A stretch of 64,000 bases of DNA, from contig CAYXKL010000002.1 in assembly GCA_964464825.1 (NCBI GenBank), forward strand, positions 106,465 to 170,464, written 5' to 3'. This stretch comes from DYJK01 sp964464825. Its GTDB lineage: Bacteria; Bacteroidota; Ignavibacteria; Ignavibacteriales; Melioribacteraceae. Shown in pieces: positions 7,932 through 16,862 of the stretch. Made by a program: the position numbers and the translations under genes. Under the pieces are notes generated by a model. The model searched no databases. It was not told where the DNA came from and worked only from the letters and a program-made list of their open reading frames with translations. The number at the start of each line of letters is the position of its first letter. The stretch's first letter is position 1.

Positions 7932-10900
7932 ATGAAACAATCCTTATCTATTTTCACTTGCATTTTATTATTCTCACTTATTAATATTACCAATGCTCAG
8001 ACAATTGAAGAACGCATAACCGAATTGATCAATCAAATGACGTTAGAAGAAAAGATTGAGCAGCTTCATAAAGCCGGTGCAATGCACACAGCAGATAATA
8101 TTAGGTTGGATATCCCCGGTTTTGTAATGGCAGATGGACCCCATGGAGTACGAGACGGACTTGCCACATCATTTCCGGTAGGAATAGGTATGGCTGCAAC
8201 ATGGGATGTTGAGCTTGCAGAACGTGTCGGTATTGCACTCGGAAAAGAATTCCGTGGTAAAGGGAAACATCAAATGCTTGGTCCAGCAATGGATTTAACA
8301 CGCGATCCTCGTAACGGAAGAACTCCGGAAAGTGGCGGAGAAGATCCATACTTAAATGCTTTAATCAATGCAGCTGTTGTTAAAGGTGTTCAATCCACCG
8401 GTGTAATAGCAACAGCTAAACATTATAACGGAAAACATCAGCAAATTGGAAGAAACGATAATGATTACACAGTCTCTCAAAGAAATTTACGCGAGCATTA
8501 CGGATTGAATTTTAGAACATCGGTGCAAGAATCCGGTGTTATGTCTATTATGAGTGCGTATAACAGAATCAATGGAGATCAAGCAGCGGAGAGCTCCAAT
8601 TTACTTAGTACAATATTGCGCGAACACTGGGGATTTCCTTTTTATGTTGTTTCTGATTGGGGTGCCGTGCACAATAGCGAAAAATCAATTGAAGCCGGAA
8701 CAGATGTTTGTATGGGATCCGATCATTATCAGAATGATCTTTTAAACTTGGTCAACTCCGGCTCTGTTTCGGTTGATATAATTAATAATGCAGTGCGGAG
8801 AGTTTTGAGAACAAAATTTTATTCAGGTATGATGGATAATTATCCGATTGGAGACCCATCGGATGTTAACAGTCCCGAGCATCAAGCACTTTGTCTTGAA
8901 GCTGGTAAAAAAAGTATCGTACTTTTAAAAAATCAGGATAACATTTTACCGCTCGATAAAAATTCAATTAATAAAATTGCAGTACTTGGACCGAACGCTG
9001 CAATAATGCAGACAGACGGCACCGGAAGCAGCTGGGTCTCTCCTTTTTATACTGTAACGCCGAAACAAGGAATAGAAAATTATGTTGGTGTTGATAAAGT
9101 TTTGTACGCCAAAGGATGTGAAATTGCAAACGGAAATTCAAGTGATTTTCAAAATGCTCTTTTATATGCACAGCAAGCTGATATTGTAATTTATTTCGGC
9201 GGTCTTGATCCATCGCAAGAGGGAGAAGGGTTTGACCGTGCAAACGGTTCAATAGAATTACCCGGCACTCAAAAAGAATTTATTGAAATTCTCACAACAC
9301 TTAACCAAAAAGTGATTGTAGTTTTAATTAGTGGCGGAATATGCGGTGTAAACAGTTTTATAAATGATATCGAAGGATTGATTCAAGGATTTTATCCCGG
9401 ACAGGAAGGTGGCAACGCAATAGCACAAGTTTTATTTGGTGATTACAATCCAGCCGGAAGACTGCCGGTTACCTGGCCTAAAAATGATAATCAACTTCCT
9501 ACTGAAATTACCGATTTCAATTTTAATAATGATTACGGATGCGGTTACAGATGGTTCGATGAGAAAGGATACACTCCGGAATTTGCTTTTGGATTTGGAT
9601 TAAGCTACACAACTTTCTCATACAGTAATTTAGTTGTAACACCAATTTCAGAATATGCCGGCAGAACTTTTACAGTAACTGTTAATGTTACGAATACCGG
9701 CACACGCGCCGGAGAAGAAGTTGTGCAGTTATATTTAACAGAAGATCCTTCGTTTGTTGAAAAACCACCGAAAGAATTAAAAGGATTTAAAAGAGTTTAT
9801 CTTGAACCGGGGGAAACAAAAACTGTTGAGTTCAAATTAACACCGAACGAATTTTATTATTACTCTGAAAGACAAAGAAGCTATATGTACGATCCGGGTT
9901 GGTATTTAGCACGGGTCGGCGGTTCATCGAATAATCTGCCCTTAAGTAAATATTTTGAAGTAAGGCAAGCGGAACCGCTTCCCGATCTTCAAATTGCAAA
10001 TATTTATACAGTGCCTCGCTATCCGCAGAAAAATGATAAAGTTTATTTTGCAGCTACTTTGATAAATAGAGGCGTAGCTCCAACACCAATAGGTACTAAT
10101 CATGATGTTATGTTCAGCATAAATGGTGAAGAGATTACCCGTTCATTTGAACTTGCCGATTCAATACCAAAAGGAGGAATGGCGCTTGTATTCGGAAATA
10201 TTGAATTAAATGGAAAAAATTATTGGACTGCCGGTGAACCCGGTGAATATACAGTTGAAGCCTGGGTAGATAATGATAACTCAATTTATGAATGGGATGA
10301 AAACAATAACAAAAAAACTTTTACATTTAATGTTTACAATCCTCCTCCGGTTAATATAGCTCTCAATAAGAATATTACGGTTACTTCAATTGAAGGGAGC
10401 GGACTGGAAGGAAATAAAGCTGTTGACGGAAGCTATACTACACGGTGGTCATCTCAATTTACTGATCCGCAGATTTTAACAATTGATCTCGGCTCAGTTC
10501 TCCCGTTTGATCAGATACGTCTTGTATGGGAAGCGGCATATGCAAAAGAATATCTGCTTCAATATTCGAATGATAACGTAAGCTGGACTACAATTGCTAA
10601 TCCTACAAACGCTGTGGGTGGAGTTGAAAAATATAATGTTGAGGCTTCCGCTCGTTACGTTAGATTAGTCGGCTTAAGACGCGGTACACAATACGGATAT
10701 TCTCTTTATGAAGTTGAAGTTCTTCAAGGTGCAAATATTGTTTCTGTTGAAGATGAAAAGACCAATCTCGAATTACCGGCTAATTTCAGTTTAAGTAACA
10801 ACTACCCGAATCCTTTCAATCCGACTACAACAATTAAGTATGAATTGCCGAAAGCAAGCAATGTGAAAATAGAAATTTTTAACTCGCTTGGTGAATTAGT

Positions 10901-11057
10901 AAAAATATTGAAAGATGAATACCATAATGCCGGAAGATACGACATAGTATGGAACGGAAGAGACAATTATGGAAGTCAAGTATCAAGCGGCGTTTACTTT
11001 TACCGGATGCACACTGAAGGATTTACACTTGTAAAGAAGATGATGCTTTTGAAGTAA
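7932..11057 (+). CDS. Secreted GH3 beta-glycosidase with CARDB, F5/8 type C and T9SS sorting domains
   Basis: 1041 residues. Signal peptide to about 23. GH3 N-domain about 30-310 with MADGPHGVRDG, the Arg-Asp-Pro-Arg-Asn-Gly-Arg segment and the nucleophile context YVVSDWGAVH (Asp about 242). GH3 C-domain to about 560 (GEGFDRANG, FYPGQEGGNAIAQVLFG). FnIII-like domain about 570-650 (GEEVVQLYLTE). CARDB-like domain about 685-795 (LPDLQIANIY). F5/8 type C carbohydrate-binding domain about 805-930. Type IX sorting domain about 950-1041 (LSNNYPNPFNPTTTIKYELP). It is an exported beta-glucosidase or beta-xylosidase; the exact glycan is not readable. The T9SS tail indicates secretion across the outer membrane. 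Confidence 0.92.
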   Translation: MKQSLSIFTCILLFSLINITNAQTIEERITELINQMTLEEKIEQLHKAGAMHTADNIRLDIPGFVMADGPHGVRDGLATSFPVGIGMAATWDVELAERVGIALGKEFRGKGKHQMLGPAMDLTRDPRNGRTPESGGEDPYLNALINAAVVKGVQSTGVIATAKHYNGKHQQIGRNDNDYTVSQRNLREHYGLNFRTSVQESGVMSIMSAYNRINGDQAAESSNLLSTILREHWGFPFYVVSDWGAVHNSEKSIEAGTDVCMGSDHYQNDLLNLVNSGSVSVDIINNAVRRVLRTKFYSGMMDNYPIGDPSDVNSPEHQALCLEAGKKSIVLLKNQDNILPLDKNSINKIAVLGPNAAIMQTDGTGSSWVSPFYTVTPKQGIENYVGVDKVLYAKGCEIANGNSSDFQNALLYAQQADIVIYFGGLDPSQEGEGFDRANGSIELPGTQKEFIEILTTLNQKVIVVLISGGICGVNSFINDIEGLIQGFYPGQEGGNAIAQVLFGDYNPAGRLPVTWPKNDNQLPTEITDFNFNNDYGCGYRWFDEKGYTPEFAFGFGLSYTTFSYSNLVVTPISEYAGRTFTVTVNVTNTGTRAGEEVVQLYLTEDPSFVEKPPKELKGFKRVYLEPGETKTVEFKLTPNEFYYYSERQRSYMYDPGWYLARVGGSSNNLPLSKYFEVRQAEPLPDLQIANIYTVPRYPQKNDKVYFAATLINRGVAPTPIGTNHDVMFSINGEEITRSFELADSIPKGGMALVFGNIELNGKNYWTAGEPGEYTVEAWVDNDNSIYEWDENNNKKTFTFNVYNPPPVNIALNKNITVTSIEGSGLEGNKAVDGSYTTRWSSQFTDPQILTIDLGSVLPFDQIRLVWEAAYAKEYLLQYSNDNVSWTTIANPTNAVGGVEKYNVEASARYVRLVGLRRGTQYGYSLYEVEVLQGANIVSVEDEKTNLELPANFSLSNNYPNPFNPTTTIKYELPKASNVKIEIFNSLGELVKILKDEYHNAGRYDIVWNGRDNYGSQVSSGVYFYRMHTEGFTLVKKMMLLK

Positions 11058-11072
11058 ACTATTAAATTCTGA

Positions 11073-11106
11073 GTCCCGATTCCGAGCTATGACGAGGAGT
11101 CGGGAC
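11073..11106. repeat. Strong isolated hairpin (possible dispersed repeat)
   Basis: Arms GTCCCGATTCC (11073-11083) and GGAGTCGGGAC (11096-11106) pair over 11 bp with one G-T wobble around a 12-nt loop. It starts 15 nt after the GH3 stop. There is no T-tract, so it is not a classic terminator; it could stabilise the mRNA 3' end or be a copy of a dispersed palindromic repeat. Confidence 0.55.
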
Positions 11107-11224
11107 ACATAGAACTCTCCACAAGATAACAAATCTCAATTATTATCTTTTTGATTGAAGCAAATCGTTTAATCATTTATGTTGCAAATAAAGTTTTCAT
11201 TCTTTCCACAATAAAAGGTGGAGT

Positions 11225-12481
11225 ATGAACATCGAACAAAAGATCTGCTTCATTCCGGTTGCAAGCGATATCACACAAATTCCATCTGCACAAATTGCTG
11301 TTGAGCTTCATAATGAACTGATTCATTACGGATTGGAACATATAGAATCAGAAAATCTTCTTGGTTATCATCCGGTAATTTATTTTGTATTAACCGGAGG
11401 AACAGAAAATAAAATATTGAACTATTGGAAAAGCAGAAACGAGAAATTCGGAAACGAACCGGTGCTTCTTCTTGCACATTCCGGCAACAATTCATTGCCG
11501 GCAGCACTCGAAATTCTTGCACGTCTTCAGCAAGAAGGTGTGATAGGCAAAATTATTTATTTAGATGAAGCTCTGAATAAAGAATGCTGGCATCAGGTAG
11601 AGCAAGCTGTTAAACATTTTAAGGTTTACTATAAATTAAAAAGAACAAAGATCGGTTTAGTTGGTAATCCATCCGATTGGCTGATTGCAAGCATGCCGCA
11701 ATTTGAAACTATAACATACACTTTGGGCGCTAAGGTATTGCAAATTACACTCGATGAATTGAAAAATAAAATTGCAGAGATTAGAGATGATGAAATAGAA
11801 GAAGCACATCATGCATTTGTAAGCAGAGCTTCAGAAATTAAAGAACCATCAAAAAAAGAAATTAAAAATGTTGTAAAGATTTATGTAGCACTTAAACATT
11901 TGATAAAACAATATGAGCTTGATGCGGTAAGTGTACGCTGTTTTGATCTTGTAACAGACTTAAAAACAACAGGCTGTTTTGCACTGGCTAAATTAAACGA
12001 TGAAGGTGTAATTGCCGGATGCGAAGGCGATCTTGTTTCCACGCTTGGAATGATTTGGATTAATTATTTAACCGATCAAATTGTGTGGATGGCAAATCCG
12101 GCACGTATCGATGAACAGAATAACTTGATCTGGTTGGCTCATTGTACAATCCCGATAAGTATGGTAAACCAATATAAACTCCGCTCGCATTTTGAGTCGG
12201 GACTTGGAGTTGGGATTGAAGGAGAGATGACAAAGGGAAAGGTAACAGTATTCCGTCTCGGTGGAAAAGAACTTAATAAAATCTGGGCTTCAAATGCTGA
12301 GATTATTGAAAATAAAAATGATGATAACCTATGCCGTACACAAGTCTGTGTAAAATTACACGGCAGTGCAAAAGCATCGGATCTTCTTAACGAACCTTTG
12401 GGTAATCATTTACTTTTGTTACGTGGAAGCTATACTCGCGAAATTAACAGCTGGTGGGAATTTTTTATAAATACAAAATGA
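11225..12481 (+). CDS. L-fucose/L-arabinose isomerase-like protein
   Basis: 418 residues, no signal peptide. The N-terminal half has a Rossmann-like alternation (PVLLLAHSGNNSLPAALEIL, KIGLVGNPSDWLIAS). The C-terminal half has the FucI-like pattern AVSVRCFDLVTD, GVIAGCEGDLVSTLGM, WMANPARIDEQNN and IWLAHCTIPISM; the Glu/Asp of CEGD and the His of the AHC motif are the expected metal and substrate contacts. Members interconvert aldoses and ketoses or are uncharacterised paralogs. Its place after a secreted glycosidase fits sugar catabolism. Its TGA overlaps the ATG of the following pseudogene (ATGA), implying a former two-gene operon. Substrate unknown. Confidence 0.75.
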   Translation: MNIEQKICFIPVASDITQIPSAQIAVELHNELIHYGLEHIESENLLGYHPVIYFVLTGGTENKILNYWKSRNEKFGNEPVLLLAHSGNNSLPAALEILARLQQEGVIGKIIYLDEALNKECWHQVEQAVKHFKVYYKLKRTKIGLVGNPSDWLIASMPQFETITYTLGAKVLQITLDELKNKIAEIRDDEIEEAHHAFVSRASEIKEPSKKEIKNVVKIYVALKHLIKQYELDAVSVRCFDLVTDLKTTGCFALAKLNDEGVIAGCEGDLVSTLGMIWINYLTDQIVWMANPARIDEQNNLIWLAHCTIPISMVNQYKLRSHFESGLGVGIEGEMTKGKVTVFRLGGKELNKIWASNAEIIENKNDDNLCRTQVCVKLHGSAKASDLLNEPLGNHLLLLRGSYTREINSWWEFFINTK

Positions 12482-12761
12482 AAATACTTGCTATTGAAAA
12501 AGAAGTAAGCAGTGTTAATTCTGAGCAATACACTCCTTACTTAAAAGAGGAAGCTCTACATGTTTGGAAACTGTATAAAGAAAGAATTATATAGGAAATT
12601 TTTTCCGGGAAGATAGAAATGAAGTCGTGATAATACTCGAATGTAAAGACGTAGTGGAAGCAAAAAAATATTAGTAAGAACTACCGTTTGTAAAAGAAAA
12701 ATTGATTGATTTTGAAATTATTCCATTGAAAGCATACACGGGATTTGAAAACTCTTTAAAT
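12478..12761 (+). pseudogene. Decayed small YCII/muconolactone-isomerase-like gene
   Basis: Reading from the ATG at 12478 gives MKILAIEKEVSSVNSEQYTP then KEEALHVWKLYKERII, a TAG stop, a frame change in a T6-CC tract, then FFREDRNEVVIILECKD, VVEAKKY, TAG TAA, and ELPFVKEKLIDFEIIPLKAY. Joined, these make one ~95-residue ferredoxin-like-fold protein of a common YCII/muconolactone-isomerase-like family ending in FEIIPL. At least two in-frame stop sites plus one frameshift show that it is dead. It overlapped the fucose-isomerase-like gene by ATGA, and a terminator follows immediately. The lesions look recent because all segments are still recognisable. Confidence 0.75.
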
Positions 12762-12792
12762 AAAAAAAGCCCGCCTATTGGCGGGCTTTTCT
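12762..12792. terminator. Bidirectional rho-independent terminator
   Basis: GC-rich 7-bp stem GCCCGCC (12769-12775) / GGCGGGC (12780-12786), loop TATT, flanked by an A-run on the left and a T-run on the right. It therefore works in both directions: for the plus-strand pseudogene transcript and for the minus-strand outer-membrane protein gene whose stop is at 12807. Confidence 0.9.
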
Positions 12793-12806
12793 TAAACACT
12801 AACGTT

Positions 12807-13325
12807 TTATTGCAATGGGATTTTGTAAGCTACCCTTACACCCAAATAGTTTGCATCACTGATTATATAATACATACCGGTGATATCAAATTGATTGAAT
12901 TCGTAACCGGCACCTAAACCGAGTGTAAATTCAGTTTCGCTGTCGCCGTCAAAAAAAATGCTTTCAGGTTCTACATCTACAGAAAAAAGATGAAATCCTA
13001 ATTGACCATATGCATAAAAATTATTTTGGAAATAATATTTTGCACCAGCTAAAATAGGAATAGCAGAATAACTGAAATCGTATCCGCCGAAACTTTCTTC
13101 TGCCCACATTAAGTAGCCGATTGTTGCAGTACCAACTATTTTATCTGCTAGTTCTAATTCTCCAGTTACAGTAGCACCGAAACCGGTACCGGCAGCATCA
13201 CCAAAATCGCCCATAGGCAGTGCAAGATTACCGCCTATACTGATGGCTTTTTTGCTTTGTGCATCAATTTGTCCTACAGCAAAGAATAAAACTGCAAGAA
13301 ATAGAACATAAGTTATTTTTTTCAT
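12807..13325 (-). CDS. Outer-membrane beta-barrel protein
   Basis: 172 residues with a clear signal peptide ending VGQIDAQ. The mature part shows alternating strands (ISIGGNLALPMGDFGDAAG, GTATIGYLMW, FYAYGQLGFHLFSV, EFTLGLGAGYEF) and ends in VRVAYKIPLQ, a typical eight-stranded OmpA-like/OMP_b-brl barrel without a periplasmic domain. Single-gene transcript with a good terminator downstream. Specific function unknown; such small barrels are usually structural or adhesive. Confidence 0.75.
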   Translation of the reverse strand: MKKITYVLFLAVLFFAVGQIDAQSKKAISIGGNLALPMGDFGDAAGTGFGATVTGELELADKIVGTATIGYLMWAEESFGGYDFSYSAIPILAGAKYYFQNNFYAYGQLGFHLFSVDVEPESIFFDGDSETEFTLGLGAGYEFNQFDITGMYYIISDANYLGVRVAYKIPLQ

Positions 13326-13473
13326 ATACCCTCCTTAATAGAATATTATTGGAATTATATTTGGACTGCTGATCCAAAAATAAATTATTTATTGAGTTCA
13401 TTCAATTAAATTATTTTTTATGTGATATATATTATAAGTTTAATTTATAGATAGAAACTTGAAGGATAATAGT

Positions 13474-13500
13474 ATGAAATTTACTATAGGATTATTATAA
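13474..13500 (+). other. Possible 8-codon leader ORF coupled to the HAD gene
   Basis: ATG at 13474 is preceded by GAAGGATAATAGT (AGGA seven nt upstream) and encodes MKFTIGLL. Its TAA directly abuts the ATG of the HAD gene at 13501. The AGGA for the HAD gene lies inside this mini-ORF, so translation of the two could be coupled. It may be accidental in AT-rich DNA. Confidence 0.3.
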
Positions 13501-14142
13501 ATGATAAAAGCTATTCTCTGGGATAATGACGGGGTATTAGTTGATACTGAGAAACTCTATTATCAAGCTTGCCGAATTACATTTGCAAAAATTGGTTTTG
13601 ACTTAACGAAAGAACTATATAAAGAATTCTTTTTGAAAAGATCGGAAGGAACATGGTATATTGCTAAAGATATGGGTTATAGCGATAACTCAATTCAGGA
13701 ATTAAGGAAAGAAAGGAATGAATTATACTCCCGATTGTTAGCTGAAAAAACTGAAGTAATGAATGGTGTAATAGAAACTCTTGAATATTTGAATGGCAAG
13801 TACAAGATGGGAATTGTAACCAGTTCGAGAAAAGATCATTTTGATATTATTTATAAAAAATCAGGATTGTTAAAATATTTTGATTTTGTTGTAACCAGTG
13901 ATGAATGCACAAAAACGAAACCTGATCCCGAACCGTATCTTAAAGCAATTGAAAAGAGCGGAATGAATGGAGCCGAATGTGTTGTTGTTGAAGACTCCGA
14001 AAGAGGATTGAAAGCCGCTATAGCAGCCGGACTTAAATGTTACATAATTCCAACGGAGTTAACAAAAGATTCTGATTATAGCGGTGCCGAAAAAATTCTA
14101 AATAATCCATTGGAATTAATTTCCATTCTAAATAACAATTGA
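13501..14142 (+). CDS. HAD-superfamily phosphatase/phosphoglucomutase-like
   Basis: 213 residues with all HAD motifs. Motif I is WDNDGVLVDTE (nucleophile and acid/base Asp 8 and 10), motif II is VTSSR, motif III is the Lys in TKTKPDPEP, and motif IV is VVVEDSERGLKAAIAAGL. The alpha-helical C1 cap lies at about 15-90. It resembles the beta-phosphoglucomutase/phosphatase subgroup (DGVLVDTE, EDSxxG). A cytosolic sugar-phosphate phosphatase or mutase is likely; the substrate is not determined. Converges with the SRAP gene 8 nt downstream. Confidence 0.85.
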   Translation: MIKAILWDNDGVLVDTEKLYYQACRITFAKIGFDLTKELYKEFFLKRSEGTWYIAKDMGYSDNSIQELRKERNELYSRLLAEKTEVMNGVIETLEYLNGKYKMGIVTSSRKDHFDIIYKKSGLLKYFDFVVTSDECTKTKPDPEPYLKAIEKSGMNGAECVVVEDSERGLKAAIAAGLKCYIIPTELTKDSDYSGAEKILNNPLELISILNNN

Positions 14143-14150
14143 AATAATAA

Positions 14151-14789
14151 TCACTTCTTCATCATTTTGATTGGTTTACTTTCTTGATTCAAAATCAATA
14201 TTTCTTTACGCATACTTTCGTTATCACGATAGGGATTAAGTTTTTTAATTCTTTTATCCGGGTCCTCGGACATAAATTCCACAGCTTCATCAAGTGTAAG
14301 CAGAACCGGCATTCTATTGTGAAACGGCTCTATAAATTTATTCGGCGCAGTTGTTATTATTGAAACCGACAATTTTTTTTCTTTGTCTTCGTAGAGTATA
14401 CCGGGTACAAAGAAATATTCTTCATTGTAGATATATATTTTATGCTGTACTTTTTTGGTGCCGATTGTAATCCACTCATAAAAACTTGTCATAGGAACTA
14501 AACATGAATTTTTTGCAAACAAACTGTTCCAAAATGGTTTTTCTTTTATTGTTTCTGTTCGTGAGTTTGCAATGAGCGGTTTATCTTTGGAAAATTGTAT
14601 CCCCCAGTTGATCAAACTTATTTGAAGTTTATTTCCTTCTTTATACATACACATAATTTTGTCTTTTGGACGGATATTTTCTTTTTTAATTAAACCCATT
14701 AATGCAGAAGCATCAATATTGTATTTACGCTCTAACAACTGCTGAACTAAAATTGCTGCTTCAATTTTTGCTTCAAATCCGTAACACAT
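14151..14789 (-). CDS. SOS-response-associated (SRAP) protein, YedK/HMCES family
   Basis: 212 residues beginning MCYGFEAK; Cys2 becomes the N-terminal catalytic residue after Met removal and forms the DNA-protein crosslink at abasic sites. Supporting motifs: NSRTETIKEKPFW (conserved Asn/Arg), CLVPMTSFYEW (Glu of the catalytic set) and EPFHNRMPVLL (catalytic His). Size is normal. It shields abasic sites in single-stranded DNA. Isolated gene, convergent with the HAD gene. Confidence 0.93.
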   Translation of the reverse strand: MCYGFEAKIEAAILVQQLLERKYNIDASALMGLIKKENIRPKDKIMCMYKEGNKLQISLINWGIQFSKDKPLIANSRTETIKEKPFWNSLFAKNSCLVPMTSFYEWITIGTKKVQHKIYIYNEEYFFVPGILYEDKEKKLSVSIITTAPNKFIEPFHNRMPVLLTLDEAVEFMSEDPDKRIKKLNPYRDNESMRKEILILNQESKPIKMMKK

Positions 14790-14979
14790 ATTTGACCGTT
14801 TTGTTAATTCTATTTACAAGATAATAAGTAGTTTATTATTTTGCTACTGAATGATTTATAACACAATAGGATGGCTCAGAAATAAAATGCTATTTAGATT
14901 TATAATTTATTAATATAAATTTAGTCATTCGTTTAACTAAATATTTTCATTGATATTCCGATAAAAACGGAGGTCTCTA

Positions 14980-15939
14980 ATGGTTAAACTTAAAAAAGCC
15001 GCTAGTTTAATATTTTATTCAATCACACCTTTTATTTTGAATTACTGTACTTCTGCTGAAAAAATAGTTGAAACTTACTACCTCGGTAATGTAAATATTA
15101 ATGCACCCATTGCCACTCCGCCAGTGCATGTAATGGTAGATAATCAAAACAGTGATTTAACCGTAACCCCAAAATTGATAATTGGAACTGAAAGACAAAT
15201 TGAATCATCCACAGAGTATCATTACACAGATAAAATAATATTACCTGATAATTCTACAGTAGAAGCAGAAAATGAAAATTTAGAATGGAGTTTTTCATCG
15301 GCAGTAATAGGAGCTGATTTTGATTATAAAGCCGGGAAATATTTTTCATTATTCGGCGGTCTTCAATTAGCCACAACAGAAAATAATGTACTGATGGGTG
15401 GTAATGTGGGTTTGGGATTTCATGGCGTTACGAATAATATTGCTATGAGATTAGATTTAGGTCTATCGATTCAGGAAAGTAATTACGATGCTCTCACAAT
15501 TATTCATACTAAATATATTTATGCTAATAGCGGCACAAGAACAGATACAACTTATTTTCTCGATAAAGATAATTTTGTAAACATTAATCCATTTCTTGTT
15601 TATACATTAAATTCTGTGATTAAAGATGATAGACTGAACTATTTTTTATCACTCGGTTATTTTACACAAACCATTTTAGATTTTGAGCCCGGGAAAAGCA
15701 GTAATAGTAATACCTGGATAATATTTTTTGGTGTTCCTCGAGCAGATGAATATTATACTTCCGATCTTCGTCCGAATGTGAAAGCCGGATTCGTGATGAT
15801 TAACCCCGGAATAGTTTACACGATTGATGAACAGTTTAATTTAATCCTTTCGGTTAAAATTCTTAAAGAAACATTGCTCGATTCAAGCAGAAATTTGTGG
15901 ATGGTTATGCCCTCAGTTCAGATGGATATTAGTCTTTAG
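14980..15939 (+). CDS. Uncharacterised probable outer-membrane protein
   Basis: 319 residues, not recognised as a named family. The N-terminus is hydrophobic and ends near NYCTSAEK, so it is either a signal peptide or a poor lipobox (Tyr at -1 is unusual). From about residue 95 it shows beta-barrel-like strands with Gly/aromatic alternation (YFSLFGGLQLAT, LMGGNVGLGFHG, MRLDLGLSIQ, LNYFLSLGYFTQT, IVYTIDEQFNLILSVKIL). Good SD (GGAGG at 14970) upstream of the ATG. Convergent with the PfkB gene 11 nt downstream. I infer an outer-membrane location. Confidence 0.6.
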   Translation: MVKLKKAASLIFYSITPFILNYCTSAEKIVETYYLGNVNINAPIATPPVHVMVDNQNSDLTVTPKLIIGTERQIESSTEYHYTDKIILPDNSTVEAENENLEWSFSSAVIGADFDYKAGKYFSLFGGLQLATTENNVLMGGNVGLGFHGVTNNIAMRLDLGLSIQESNYDALTIIHTKYIYANSGTRTDTTYFLDKDNFVNINPFLVYTLNSVIKDDRLNYFLSLGYFTQTILDFEPGKSSNSNTWIIFFGVPRADEYYTSDLRPNVKAGFVMINPGIVYTIDEQFNLILSVKILKETLLDSSRNLWMVMPSVQMDISL

Positions 15940-15950
15940 AAATATCGTTG

Positions 15951-16862
15951 TTAAACACTTAATTGATTTTTGTATTTATTATAAGTAGAATCATTTGAAG
16001 GCAGCGCTCCTGATATTCCACATATCTCACCGGCAAATTCATTAGCGAGCTTATTGATTTCGCTTATTTGTTTATTAAATAGGTAACCGATACATAAAAT
16101 TGCTGCATATGCATCACCTGCACCAAGCGTATCAACTATTTTTGTGTTGGTTGTTTTGTAATGATCAAAAATATTTCCATAGTATAATAATGCACCATTT
16201 TCTCCCATTGTAACACAGATCAATTCGATATTAAATATCTGGTTTAATTGTTCTATCGCTCTATAGTTATCTTTATCTAATATTAATATTGTTTTGAGTT
16301 TTTCCAATTCATGCTCGTTTAACTTTAAAACATGAGATTCATGCAATGTAGTTTCGATTATTTCTTTTGAAAAAAAATCATGACGGAGATTCAAATCGCA
16401 AAAATATTTCTTTTTGTATTGAAACAAACCATCTATTGTATTCCGTGTAACGTGATTTCTCTGTGATAGTGTCCCGAAATAAATTATATCTGATTCATTA
16501 ATAATTTGTTCAGTAGATTCGTTGAGAGTTATATAATCATAACTTGATTCAGCTGAAATGGTGAAAACCGGATTCTTGTTTTCATCTATTCTAACATTAA
16601 CATAACCGGTAGAATGATCATTATCAATATTTATGTACTGATGATCAAAACCAATTAAAGTAAGGTACTGTTTTATATCCATTCCCAGAGTATCGTTGCC
16701 AACACTTGAAATAAAATATGCTTTACCCAATATTTTCCAGATGTGATAAATAAAATTAAAAGGTGCACCGCCCAATCTTTTTTGATCGGGATAAATATCC
16801 CATAGTATTTCACCGATTGATGTAACTACTGGCACTCTCAATATTTTATTATTTTTCAACAA
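15951..16862 (-). CDS. PfkB-family sugar kinase (fructokinase-like)
   Basis: 303 residues. N-terminal signature LGGAPFNFIYHIWKILG and SVGNDTLGMDI. C-terminal PfkB motif VDTLGAGDAYAAILCIGYLF with the anion hole/catalytic base GAGD at about 250. Cytosolic; it phosphorylates a ketose or related sugar, most like fructokinase. It overlaps the DedA gene by 14 nt and is the last gene of a minus-strand run from the M1 peptidase gene. Length is normal for PfkB kinases. Confidence 0.85.
   Translation of the reverse strand: MLKNNKILRVPVVTSIGEILWDIYPDQKRLGGAPFNFIYHIWKILGKAYFISSVGNDTLGMDIKQYLTLIGFDHQYINIDNDHSTGYVNVRIDENKNPVFTISAESSYDYITLNESTEQIINESDIIYFGTLSQRNHVTRNTIDGLFQYKKKYFCDLNLRHDFFSKEIIETTLHESHVLKLNEHELEKLKTILILDKDNYRAIEQLNQIFNIELICVTMGENGALLYYGNIFDHYKTTNTKIVDTLGAGDAYAAILCIGYLFNKQISEINKLANEFAGEICGISGALPSNDSTYNKYKNQLSV

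Noticed and set aside
12702..12917. 71-codon plus-strand ORF across the terminator
   Set aside because: Its first part is the C-terminal remnant of the YCII-like pseudogene and the rest reads through the terminator hairpin and antisense to the outer-membrane protein gene.
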